Source: G965222535 sp965222535 (GTDB lineage: Bacteria > Pseudomonadota > Gammaproteobacteria > HK1). Taken from it: a stretch of 64,000 bases of DNA. The notes below the pieces were generated by a model. The model was not told the DNA's origin. It was given only the letters and a program-made list of their open reading frames with translations, and did no database searches. This document shows, in pieces, positions 44,740 to 53,167 of this stretch; within the stretch, counting starts at the first letter, position 1; each line of letters starts with the position of its first letter. The stretch is from assembly GCA_965222535.1 (NCBI GenBank), contig OZ244957.1, positions 1,550,001 through 1,614,000 on the forward strand, given 5' to 3'. A program made the position numbers and the translations under genes.

Positions 44740-46329
44740 TCAGTCATTGCTGCGGTAGCGTCCGCGTTGGAGCACGAACACCGCAACGCACGGCATCACG
44801 ACGGTCAGCAGCGCCACGCTGATCAACAACAGCCCGAGCTCAGAGTAATCGGCGGCGATGGTAAGAGCGTCCGTTGTTTGATCGCGCACTTCGCGGGAGA
44901 CGACAAAAATCTCGTTCAGATAACGCGAACCAAGGCTGCTTGCCGACAACGCGAGATTGGCGAAAGACGTGAACACCGCGAAAAAGGTGGCTTTCAGGTG
45001 ATCAGGGGCGTTCCTTGCGATCCACGCAAGGAGCGGGATCATCGTCAATTGGAACAGCGGAGATTCTACAGCGCTGTTAATAAGGGCGATAAAGTGCGCA
45101 TCCACGACGGGTGAGATGTTGGCGATCGTCCACAGCTGAACGCCGTAAAACAAGCCGATCCCAGGGAGGGCTAAAAGCCCTGAAAGCAGTGACAGGGTAA
45201 CAATCAGGCCGGCGATCCGAATACGACTCAGCAGCGGCAAGAGGAACACGATAGCCGCCAACGTAGTTAGTGATCCGATCAGCGACAGATAGGACAGAAA
45301 CGCTTCATCAAACCCCAGCTGATCGATGTGGAACCAAGCTTCTCCGGGGCCGACCGTCGGTACGGCGCGGAAGGCAAACAGGATGACGGCAGTGCCGATC
45401 AGGGTTGTGCGTCCACTTGGCGGCAGTTCAACGAGTAGGATCCCCATCAGAAAAACGATGATGGCCATCGAGCCTGTGAACACGATTTCCTGCGCGTAAG
45501 CGATGTCAGAAGCGCCAGTGCCGACGATAAAAACAACGAATGCCGCACTCCCGCCCACGATCCACCAGTTCATCGATGGCGTTGATTGCTGGCGCAGATC
45601 CTGCAAGTGACCGAGCTTTTTCAAGCACTCGGAAAACAGTACGCCGAGAACCGATACCAGCGGGATGCTCAACGCCAGCAGATAGATATCGGCGTAAACC
45701 TGTGCTTTTTGCGGGGTGTCGAGTTCATCCACCGAGGCAAACGCAATCACATTGATCAGGGAGACCAGCGCTGCGCCGCCGATGACGGCGAAACGGCTCA
45801 GCGACTGCATCAATGTATGGGCGCTTTTGATGGTTGCGGCGTCAATGGGGTTCCCTTGATGATCGGTGAGTGGAACCGCCTCAACGCTCATTGCATCCGC
45901 AACCACATCTTGCAGTACGTAGCCGATCGGGCTGATCAGAACACTGATGACGTACCACGTGGTGAGCGGCATCATCGCCTCCATGCGTGCGGTATGGGCG
46001 ATCAGCGCATAGATGATCAGCAACCCCAGCGCGATCAATAAAGCCCCCAAAAACACTAGAATGCTTTTCCAGCGCCATATCAGATCGACCAAGTGCCCGA
46101 GGGGGATCTTCAGCACCCACGGCAGACCAGCCCAAAAGCCAAGGCCCGCAAGAAAAGCCGCCGACAGGTCAAGATAGTCTTTGACGATGAAAGTGCCGGC
46201 GATGGCAGTCAGTCCAGAGATCCCCGCCGCGAGGTAGACCATCAGCGGGGGGATGAAGCTGAGGCGCATCTGGTGCAGTACATGCCCCCAGTTGAGGGCA
46301 TAAGATGCCAAATGCTGCATCGTCTTCAT
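44740..46329 (-). CDS. BT1-family (folate/biopterin-type) membrane transporter
   Basis: A 529-residue protein with about 12 membrane segments. FIVKDYLDLSAAFLAGLGFW with LPWVLKIPLGHLVDLI, and ISPIGYVLQDVVADAMSVEA, fit the folate-biopterin transporter (BT1) branch of the major facilitator superfamily rather than sugar or drug transporters. Substrates of bacterial members are mostly unknown; folates or pterins are the family precedent. It lies downstream of accD-folC-dedD on the same strand with a short gap, and the folate link with folC is suggestive only. Confidence 0.75.
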   Translation of the reverse strand: MKTMQHLASYALNWGHVLHQMRLSFIPPLMVYLAAGISGLTAIAGTFIVKDYLDLSAAFLAGLGFWAGLPWVLKIPLGHLVDLIWRWKSILVFLGALLIALGLLIIYALIAHTARMEAMMPLTTWYVISVLISPIGYVLQDVVADAMSVEAVPLTDHQGNPIDAATIKSAHTLMQSLSRFAVIGGAALVSLINVIAFASVDELDTPQKAQVYADIYLLALSIPLVSVLGVLFSECLKKLGHLQDLRQQSTPSMNWWIVGGSAAFVVFIVGTGASDIAYAQEIVFTGSMAIIVFLMGILLVELPPSGRTTLIGTAVILFAFRAVPTVGPGEAWFHIDQLGFDEAFLSYLSLIGSLTTLAAIVFLLPLLSRIRIAGLIVTLSLLSGLLALPGIGLFYGVQLWTIANISPVVDAHFIALINSAVESPLFQLTMIPLLAWIARNAPDHLKATFFAVFTSFANLALSASSLGSRYLNEIFVVSREVRDQTTDALTIAADYSELGLLLISVALLTVVMPCVAVFVLQRGRYRSND

Positions 46330-46402
46330 AGCGTATGCGGTGCGAAGCGATCAGCGCTGGTTGACGACCTAGCGCAGGGTGGGTGGAGCGGTGTCGGCAG
46401 GT

Positions 46403-46648
46403 TCATGGCACCAGCGGTGGTGATATGATTTCGGCAGGGAGGTTGTCGGTAAGCGGCGTGATGCTCTTTTGCGGCTCGATAATAGCGAACGGCAGCGCTG
46501 TGAGTCTGGTCGGTAGCGCTGGGATATCGAATTCACCGCGGGTTGTTGGCCCCGGGCTGGGGCGATCAAGCACCAAAGGGCTGGCGAGGGCACCGATGAA
46601 CGCCAGCAGCGCGCCGGCCAGCAAGCGGTGCTTAAGAAACCGTGTCAT
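46403..46648 (-). CDS. Short DedD-like protein lacking the SPOR domain
   Basis: Only 81 residues. The start overlaps the folC stop (ATGA at 46645-46648), exactly where dedD sits in the gammaproteobacterial accD-folC-dedD order. It begins MTRFLKHRLLAGALLAFIGA, a single membrane anchor like that of DedD, followed by a short Pro-rich stretch. The peptidoglycan-binding SPOR domain expected at the C-terminus is absent. Either this is a truncated DedD or a fast-evolving remnant; the evidence is position plus the anchor. Confidence 0.6.
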   Translation of the reverse strand: MTRFLKHRLLAGALLAFIGALASPLVLDRPSPGPTTRGEFDIPALPTRLTALPFAIIEPQKSITPLTDNLPAEIISPPLVP

Positions 46649-47961
46649 TGCTGGCGGTCATGTTGTAAGGCCTGGCGCTGTTCGAGCCGCAGCGCCTCAG
46701 CGACCACCAGCACCGAACCGAAAATAATAATGCGATCGTTGCTGTCGCAGCGCTGGTAGGCAGCTTGATAGGCGCTCGAAAAAGTATCAAACGCGCTTGA
46801 CGGACCGGGGCAGTGGCGGCATAGCGCCTCTGCCGCACGCCCGCGCGGCGCATCCAAGGTAACACAATACCAGTGCGCTACCTGCCAGCGCAATGCGGCA
46901 AGCATTGCGCTGGCGTCTTTGTCCTGCAGTACCGCGACGATCGCCAGCGTGTAGCGTGGGGACTGGTGTTTTTCCGTCGCACGTAAAAACGCAGCTAACG
47001 CCGCTGTCGCCTCTGGGTTATGTGCGATATCAACGATTACCTCGGGGGCTGGGGTGTTCTCTGATACCGGCGCTGTGGGTGCCAAGTGCAACTGCTGGCA
47101 ACGGCCGCGGATGTTGGCCGCGGCGATTGCCGGGGCGATCGACATGGCGTCTGGACGCCATGCTTCAGGCAGCGCAAATACCGCGGCGATCGCGGTGGCG
47201 CAGTGTAAATGACGGTAGGTATCGGTCAGCCCCGGTTCGGGTAGCGACAGGCACCGCTGGGGGTCTGACCAGCACCAGCCATCGGCCTCGCGGTGATAGT
47301 GGTAGTCAACCCCGACGCGGGTCAACAACGCGCCGCGCGAAGCCGCCGTCGCAAGCAATGATCGCGGTGGGGCTGGATCACCGCATACCGCGGCGCGTTG
47401 CGGGCGCATGATAGCGGCCTTTTCCGCCCCGATCTGCTCGCGGTCAGCACCCAGCCATTGGCAATGGTCGAGCGCAATACGGGTAATCACCGCAACCGCA
47501 GGAGAGAAAACATTAACGGCGTCTAAGCGCCCTCCTAAACCGACCTCGAGAACCGCTATCGACACCTGTTGATGGCAAAAGTACAGCATCGCCATCAGCG
47601 CGCCACATTCAAAATACGTTAGCTCAACGGTGCCACGTGCGGTGTCCACCTGTTCAAACAAGCGCTGCAAAGCGGCGTCATCCACGTTTTTACCGGCCAC
47701 CCGGATACGCTCACCAAAGCGCAACAGATGAGGTGAAGTCCAGGTGCCGGTGCGCTGGCCGGCGCTGTGCAAGATGGCCTCAATAGCGGCGACCGTTGAA
47801 CCTTTGCCGTTGGTGCCGGCGACACTTATCAGCGGAAACGGCGGCGGCAATAACCCAAGCCGCCCAGCGACCGTATGGCAGCGCTCAAGCCCAAGCTGTA
47901 TCGCGCTGTTGGGACGCAAGGCTTCCTGACGGTTAAGCCATTGCTCCAGAGTCTGCGACAT
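46645..47961 (-). CDS. folC: Folylpolyglutamate/dihydrofolate synthase
   Basis: A Mur-ligase-type enzyme that adds glutamate to folates and makes dihydrofolate from dihydropteroate. The ATP loop is SVAGTNGKGST; TSPHLLRFGERIRVAG and VLEVGLGGRLDAVNVF are diagnostic, with DIAHNPEATAAL in the C-terminal domain. I chose ATG 47961 (MSQTLEQWLNRQEALRPNSA), giving about 438 residues; an upstream ATG at 48009 is open. It follows accD after about 50 bases and overlaps the dedD-like gene, forming one operon. Confidence 0.93.
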   Translation of the reverse strand: MSQTLEQWLNRQEALRPNSAIQLGLERCHTVAGRLGLLPPPFPLISVAGTNGKGSTVAAIEAILHSAGQRTGTWTSPHLLRFGERIRVAGKNVDDAALQRLFEQVDTARGTVELTYFECGALMAMLYFCHQQVSIAVLEVGLGGRLDAVNVFSPAVAVITRIALDHCQWLGADREQIGAEKAAIMRPQRAAVCGDPAPPRSLLATAASRGALLTRVGVDYHYHREADGWCWSDPQRCLSLPEPGLTDTYRHLHCATAIAAVFALPEAWRPDAMSIAPAIAAANIRGRCQQLHLAPTAPVSENTPAPEVIVDIAHNPEATAALAAFLRATEKHQSPRYTLAIVAVLQDKDASAMLAALRWQVAHWYCVTLDAPRGRAAEALCRHCPGPSSAFDTFSSAYQAAYQRCDSNDRIIIFGSVLVVAEALRLEQRQALQHDRQQ

Positions 47962-48009
47962 GTCAGAGGGTTGCGTCCAAGCCGCGCCACGGTGGTGGCG
48001 GGTTGCCAA

Positions 48010-48867
48010 TCAGTTGCCGTTTGCCAGCAATGCCAGCAGGGAAGCGATGCGGTCACGCATTTGCCGCCTGTCAATGATCATGTCAATCGCGCCATGCGCC
48101 AATAAGAACTCACTGCGCTGAAAATCATGCGGCAGTTTCTGTTTGATCGTTTGCTCGATGATGCGTGGACCAGTGAAGCAGATTAAAGCTTTTGGTTCGG
48201 CGATATTGATGTCGCCCAGCATCCCGATGCTCGCTGAGACGCCGCCGCTGGTGGGATCGGTGAGCACCGAAATATACGGCAGGCGGTGGCTGCGCAGGCG
48301 CGCTACTGCAGCGCTGGTTTTTGCCATCTGCATTAGCGCCAGCAGGCCCTCTTGCATCCGTGCTCCGCCACTGCAGGAGAAGCAGATCAAGGGCGTTTTA
48401 TGCGTGATCGCGCTATCGACCGCTCGCACAAACCGCTCGCCAACCACTGAGCCCATTGAGCCTGCCCTGAAACCATACTCGAAGGCGGTGACTACGAGTG
48501 GCAAACCTTTGAGTCGGCCCATGATGACGACCAGCGCATCACTCTCGCCGCTGGTTGCCTGATCGGCTGTCAACTGCTCTTGGTAGACCTTATTGGCTTT
48601 GAAGTGCAGCACGTCCACCGGTTTTATATCGGCACCGATCTCAACGCGTGGTTGCGCATCCAAAAACAAATCAAGGCGGCGGCGCGCATTCTGGCGTATA
48701 TGATGATCACACTTTGGGCAGACATCAAAGCTATGCGCAAGTTCAGTCACGTGCAGCACCGCATTGCAATGCGGACACTTGTTCCACAGCCCTTCCGGGA
48801 TTTGGCTCTTGATGCGGTTGCTTTGGGTGCGGATGCGCTCCGGCAGTAGTTTCTGAAACCAGTTCAA
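48010..48867 (-). CDS. accD: Acetyl-CoA carboxylase carboxyltransferase beta subunit
   Basis: The beta subunit of the carboxyltransferase that makes malonyl-CoA for fatty-acid synthesis, 285 residues. The N-terminal zinc ribbon is CPHCNAVLHV...VCPKCDHH. The crotonase-like fold has SCSGGARMQEGLLALMQMAK and LTDPTSGGVSASIGMLGDIN, and FTGPRIIEQTIKQKLP near the end. It is the first gene of the accD-folC-dedD cluster; the trpA gene often found upstream is absent and repeat DNA lies there instead. Confidence 0.95.
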   Translation of the reverse strand: MNWFQKLLPERIRTQSNRIKSQIPEGLWNKCPHCNAVLHVTELAHSFDVCPKCDHHIRQNARRRLDLFLDAQPRVEIGADIKPVDVLHFKANKVYQEQLTADQATSGESDALVVIMGRLKGLPLVVTAFEYGFRAGSMGSVVGERFVRAVDSAITHKTPLICFSCSGGARMQEGLLALMQMAKTSAAVARLRSHRLPYISVLTDPTSGGVSASIGMLGDINIAEPKALICFTGPRIIEQTIKQKLPHDFQRSEFLLAHGAIDMIIDRRQMRDRIASLLALLANGN

Positions 48868-49022
48868 GGTTGGTTATCCGGCCGTTTTACAGCACATGGC
48901 GGTGTATGGATTGGCATCAACAGCAGCATTGCCGTATAATAGCAGATACGATTGGCATAGGTTGCCGCTTTACTGCCGGTAGCATCAGCAGCGCTGCATG
49001 CTAAGTACCTTATGCAGCATTA

Positions 49023-49383
49023 TATACCGGTGTTACTTGAAGATGCTTGATTGAGCACGCCCCCATGCTTCGGGCGGTGCTCTGGAATCTGAAGCGTTAT
49101 TTAATCCTGAAAACCAAGCGGCGCTTAGCTTTCAGGAGAATAAGGAGGGTAAAGCGGTTTATATTGGGGAAAGGGGGGGGGACTATTGGATCGACTGTAA
49201 TCAGTCCACGAAACGCCCCCTTCTCCCCAACCCCCTATCTCCTTTCCTTGTATGACCGGCTCTTCTGAATTTTCGCCTACAAATTGGGCTTCGATAAACG
49301 CTCTGTAAAAGGGCTTCGGGCGAGGCTCTGGGATGAGAGCATGACAATAGCCCTTTCCTGCACCTTCAAGTAGCATGAGTATA
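49023..49383. mobile_element. MITE-like element (family C), copy 2
   Basis: A 361-bp non-coding block bounded by 24-bp inverted repeats: left TATACCGGTGTTACTTGAAG plus ATGC (49023-49046), right, reversed, TATACTCATGCTACTTGAAG plus GTGC (49360-49383). TA-rich sequence flanks both ends. The interior shares GCTTCGGGCGGTGCTCTGG, TATTTAATCCTGAAAAC and GAGAATAAGGAGGGTAAAGC with the region of copy 1, but in a different order. The gap 48868-49671 holds no supportable gene. Confidence 0.78.
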
Positions 49384-49482
49384 TATGATGCGTTACAAGC
49401 GCCCCTTGGCAATACCTAGGTGATGCGTGTCTTATTGAGGAAAATGATTGCAAATCACATGGTTATGATCAACATTGAGTGT

Positions 49483-49530
49483 TGCCCCTTTCCCTCCCGC
49501 CTCCCCGAAAAGTTTTTCGAGGTCCCCTAG
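49483..49530 (-). repeat. Partial family B repeat, copy 9
   Basis: A short reverse copy: the C-rich run CCCCTTTCCCTCCCG and AGTTTTTCGAGGTCCCC. It lies between the MITE-like element and the GNAT gene. Confidence 0.65.
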
Positions 49531-49671
49531 GGGGTAATAGCGCAAGGAGCGGAGCAGAAAAACCGCCAGCGCCGTTGCGCGCCACCACCGTTTTTCTATC
49601 ACCACTGTTTGCTTGCTCGATGTCAAGCCTGCCCGCGTAACACGCGACCTGATTTTTATTCGATTGCCATT

Positions 49672-50256
49672 ATGCCAACCGCCATTATAAATAACGGCAA
49701 ACCCAAGGCAGATGGCTTTGCGTCCGAAAATGGTGCATTGGAGCGCACCATTACCACCTTGGAAATGCACCATCCACCCGATTGCCCACCACCACTGTAC
49801 CAGATGCAGCCTTTGACGGTAATTGAGGCCAAGCAGTGCACGGTTTCTTTTTATCGTTACCTCTATGACGCCGTAGGAGACAAATGGCTGTGGTATGACC
49901 GGCGCTATCTGAGTAATGCACAGTTGAAGGCGATTATCAGCGATCCACAAGTCACTGTCTGGGTGCTTTATGTGGAAGGCGTACCGGCGGGCTATGCAGA
50001 GCTGGATGGGAGACGCCAAAATGAGATCGAATTGGCCTATTTTGGCCTGATCCCAGAATTTATCGGGAGGAGGCTTGGGCAGCCGTTTGTCGATTGGGCG
50101 GTACACAAAGCATGGCAGGCGAACCCCAAACGGGTATGGCTGCATACGTGTAATCATGATCACCCCGCAGCGCTTTCTGTTTACCGCCGCGCTGGATTCA
50201 CCCCCTGCCGCCAAGCAACCCACTGGGTCAGAGCACCACGGGCAATGTCAGATTGA
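49672..50256 (+). CDS. GNAT-family N-acetyltransferase
   Basis: An acetyl-CoA-dependent acyltransferase of about 194 residues. The acetyl-CoA-binding region is ELAYFGLIPEFIGRRLGQPF followed by VDWAVHKAW, and the C-terminal block RVWLHTCNHDHPAALSVYRR plus AGF is typical for the family. VWVLYVEGVPAGYAELD is the central strand. I chose ATG 49672 (MPTAIINNGKPK); the open frame reaches back to 49609. The substrate is unknown. It precedes hpf by 29 bases on the same strand. Confidence 0.8.
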   Translation: MPTAIINNGKPKADGFASENGALERTITTLEMHHPPDCPPPLYQMQPLTVIEAKQCTVSFYRYLYDAVGDKWLWYDRRYLSNAQLKAIISDPQVTVWVLYVEGVPAGYAELDGRRQNEIELAYFGLIPEFIGRRLGQPFVDWAVHKAWQANPKRVWLHTCNHDHPAALSVYRRAGFTPCRQATHWVRAPRAMSD

Positions 50257-50285
50257 ACCACTGCGATAGAATCCAAGAGGCACAC

Positions 50286-50603
50286 ATGCAAATTAATATT
50301 ACCGGTAAGCATTTCACTATCTCTGAGAGCTTGCAGCATTATGTGGAACAAAAACTGAAACGCTTGGAGCACCATTTCGACTACGTAACCAATGTGCATG
50401 TGGTACTCAGCAAGATCGAAAAAACACGGATGAAAGCGGAAGCTACAGTGCATATTACAGGTGGCAATCTGTTTGCTGATGCTTCAGAGGAAACCATCTA
50501 CGCGGCGATTGATATACTGGCTGACAAACTTCACCGACAGGTCATCCGACACAAAGAAAAGCTCACTAACCACCATCCGCATCGCAGTCTGGGGAGCACC
50601 TAA
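50286..50603 (+). CDS. hpf: Ribosome hibernation promoting factor, short form
   Basis: A 105-residue short HPF/YfiA-type protein that binds the 30S subunit in stationary phase. MQINITGKHFTISESLQHYV and KLKRLEHHFDYVTNVHVVLS are standard, as is DASEETIYAAIDILADKLHR followed by QVIRHKEKL. An AAGAGG site precedes the ATG at 50286. hpf normally follows rpoN and precedes ptsN; neither is here. Confidence 0.92.
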   Translation: MQINITGKHFTISESLQHYVEQKLKRLEHHFDYVTNVHVVLSKIEKTRMKAEATVHITGGNLFADASEETIYAAIDILADKLHRQVIRHKEKLTNHHPHRSLGST

Positions 50604-50633
50604 TGCCCGCATCTGGCAGGCAGGTGCGGTGGT

Positions 50634-51842
50634 TCAGGGGGGTGCAGCAAGCAGAGGGGATGCCGCTGCGGGGAGTTTATGGACGAGGCGGTTGAATAGC
50701 AGTTGCAATGCGCGGTCGCTGCGAATAATCAGGTTGGAGCCAGCGATAACCAGCTTCACGCTGGTACGCGAGATCTTGATCTGGCGGGAGTGGGTGAATT
50801 GCGGGTGTGCGTGAATGTTGCGCAGCGTCAGCACCGCCATTGCCAATGCCCAGATACAGAAACGACGCATCCCGGTTTCACTGCGGGGCAGGATTAGGGT
50901 GTAGGTCAGCGCATTATGCAGGTGCTGCCTGACGATGCTGAGGAGCTTGTAAAATCCTGTCTGGTACTGTTGATTTAGGTTATCGGGGCCGAGATCACAG
51001 AGATTATAGCCAGCACTTTGGAATACATCCTGCGGTAACCAACACGTACCGCGTTGCTGATCTTCCCAGATATCTTTGATGATATTGGTCATCTGCAAAG
51101 CCTGACCGAATGACACCGCCAAGGGTAACAATTCCTCTTGGCGAGGGCGCAGTTGGTTGGTATAGTCACAGAATATCTCGGTCAGCATCTCGCCGACGAC
51201 ACCAGCGACGCAGTAGCAATAACGATCCAGTTGCGCCAGGTCAGGGAGTCCGTGAGTCGGTGCGGGGTGCTGGAACTCAAGCATCCCAGTTGTCATGATG
51301 CGCAAACAGCGCAGGATCGCTGCGCGCTGGGTTTGATTGAGAGCGTGGGTGATGTGGATCACCGATTCGGTATGCGCCACCAACTGACGTGCTGCGGTCG
51401 CGGTAGCCGTAGCCGTAGCAGGCAGGACGGCAAGACATCCAGCGGCGAAGCACTGCGCTGGCAGATCTCCAGCAACCGCTTCGATGAGTTGCTGCAACAG
51501 CGTCTGCTTGCGTTGCCAGTCGATAGTGGGTTCGTCTTCAACGGTATCTGCGAGCCGACACAGCAGATAGGCGTTTCCAACGGCTATCGCTAATGGTGCC
51601 GGCAGGGATGGGATGGTGAGGGCGAACGTACGCGAGACGCGCTGCAGCAACCAATCTTGGCATTCCAGAGCAGGATCTGGTAAGTGAGTACTCACTAACA
51701 CATCACTTCTGACAGGCACTGCTGTTGGACGAAACCGCGCAATCGCGCTGCCGTCATTCCAAGGACGCTTAAAAACAAAGGCTGTATTTGTTGCATAGCT
51801 TTGATATATGCGAGAAATAGATGCACCTACATGGTATTCCAT
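50634..51842 (-). CDS. Squalene synthase (squalene/phytoene synthase family)
   Basis: A prenyltransferase joining two farnesyl diphosphates head to head. The two Asp-rich motifs are LLCRLADTVEDEP and MTNIIKDIWEDQQRGTCWLP; RYCYCVAGVVGEMLTEIFCD is the conserved central segment. These fit squalene synthase rather than phytoene synthase. The C-terminal HSRQIKISRTSVKLVI region is shared with known bacterial squalene synthases. The real start is uncertain: the ATG at 51842 yields about 50 residues before family similarity begins (LLQRVSRTFALTIPSLPAPL). A hexanucleotide repeat (GCCGTA) gives an ATATATA tract. No hopanoid or sterol genes are near. Confidence 0.87.
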   Translation of the reverse strand: MEYHVGASISRIYQSYATNTAFVFKRPWNDGSAIARFRPTAVPVRSDVLVSTHLPDPALECQDWLLQRVSRTFALTIPSLPAPLAIAVGNAYLLCRLADTVEDEPTIDWQRKQTLLQQLIEAVAGDLPAQCFAAGCLAVLPATATATATAARQLVAHTESVIHITHALNQTQRAAILRCLRIMTTGMLEFQHPAPTHGLPDLAQLDRYCYCVAGVVGEMLTEIFCDYTNQLRPRQEELLPLAVSFGQALQMTNIIKDIWEDQQRGTCWLPQDVFQSAGYNLCDLGPDNLNQQYQTGFYKLLSIVRQHLHNALTYTLILPRSETGMRRFCIWALAMAVLTLRNIHAHPQFTHSRQIKISRTSVKLVIAGSNLIIRSDRALQLLFNRLVHKLPAAASPLLAAPP

Positions 51843-53044
51843 ATCGGCGTCATACCGGCCTTGAGGTGACGCGCCAACACAGGTTGCATAGACACCGCTG
51901 CAGAAGCCCCGGCAGGGGTGTCCGGCGTTATCTGCTGCTTGTCTTGTGGCTGCTTCCAGTTTCGGCTTTGGGTGGCGGCTTTACGCGGTGCGCTGACGAT
52001 ACACTGACCCCTAACAACCGCATCAACGCCTGCACCATATTTTTACAAGCCGCCCAGACAGCCACAAACATCGCCAACGCATACAGTAACCGCGGGGTTG
52101 CTCACCACCATAAGGGAGAGTATCACTTGGCGATCACCGATTACAACCGCGCCCTGAAGCAGGCACCCGGCAATGCCCACACTCTCAATAACCGCGGCAG
52201 CGCCTACCAGGCCTTAGGTAATATCGCCAACGCCATGCGGGATTACGATCGCGCGCTCCGATTGCATCCGCGACTCGCTTCAGCCTACAACAATCGTGGC
52301 AACATCTATCGCGGCGACAAACAGTATGAACGTGCGCTGGATGACTACAATAACGCTATTCAGATTGAGCCTCAGATGGCTATCGCGTTTTACAACCGTG
52401 CTTATACTTATCGCCTGCAAGAGCAATTCGATAAGGCTGTTGACGATTACAACCGGGCGATCCAATTGAATGCGGATTATGTCAAGGCGTACATCGGTCG
52501 CGGGCGCCTGTTCAGCCTGCAAGGGGAATACCAAAGCGCGCTGGATGACTACAACCAAGCCCTGCGCATCGACCCCGAAAATCCTTACGCTTACAACAAC
52601 AGAGGGGATTTGCATCGGCAGCAAAACCGCTTAGCCGATGCGGTGCGGAACTATCAGAAGGCGATTGAATTGTTGCCGCGAAACGCCGAGTTCTATAATA
52701 ACCTAGCGTGGTTGTTGGCGACGACCAGCGAATCCTACAGCAGCGAGCGTGCGATTGACCTCGCCCAACGGGCTATCCAGCTCAACACCTATGGCCCCAA
52801 TCGGCGAAATGCTGTCAGCGTGGCATTTCATTATGACACCTTGGCGGCGGCTTATGCCAAGATTGGACACTTTGACCACGCGCTAGAAGCACAGCAACGG
52901 GCGATCGACAAGATGCGCGAAAGCGGTGCAGAAGACTATATCGCTGATATGGAATATCGCTTAAAACTTTACCAGAAGCGGCACCCTTACATTGAAAAAG
53001 CCAGCGATATAAGGCGCGCAGAGAAGCCCCGCGAGCCGCAGTAA
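51821..53044 (+). CDS. Secreted or membrane-anchored TPR-repeat protein
   Basis: About 407 residues, with a hydrophobic N-terminal segment (YLLLVLWLLPVSALGGG) acting as signal peptide or anchor. Six or more tetratricopeptide repeats follow; each has the A.NNRG...Y..A..DY..AL...P pattern, for example AYNNRGNIYRGDKQYERALD and AYNNRGDLHRQQNRLADAVR. Such proteins scaffold other proteins; the partner is unknown. The first ATG (51821) overlaps the 5' end of the divergent squalene synthase gene and encodes a basic stretch before the signal, so the real start may be downstream (GTG 51866 or TTG 51881). Confidence 0.82.
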   Translation: MHLHGIPYRRHTGLEVTRQHRLHRHRCRSPGRGVRRYLLLVLWLLPVSALGGGFTRCADDTLTPNNRINACTIFLQAAQTATNIANAYSNRGVAHHHKGEYHLAITDYNRALKQAPGNAHTLNNRGSAYQALGNIANAMRDYDRALRLHPRLASAYNNRGNIYRGDKQYERALDDYNNAIQIEPQMAIAFYNRAYTYRLQEQFDKAVDDYNRAIQLNADYVKAYIGRGRLFSLQGEYQSALDDYNQALRIDPENPYAYNNRGDLHRQQNRLADAVRNYQKAIELLPRNAEFYNNLAWLLATTSESYSSERAIDLAQRAIQLNTYGPNRRNAVSVAFHYDTLAAAYAKIGHFDHALEAQQRAIDKMRESGAEDYIADMEYRLKLYQKRHPYIEKASDIRRAEKPREPQ

Positions 53045-53167
53045 ACAATTATCTTTGACGGTCTCGCAAGAAGTCCAATGCAGTCTTTTTCCGGCATTAT
53101 GAAGGCCAGCGAATCTATACCCCTTTCCTCGATAGAGATGCCCTGTATTGTTCAAACGGAGTCCCCA

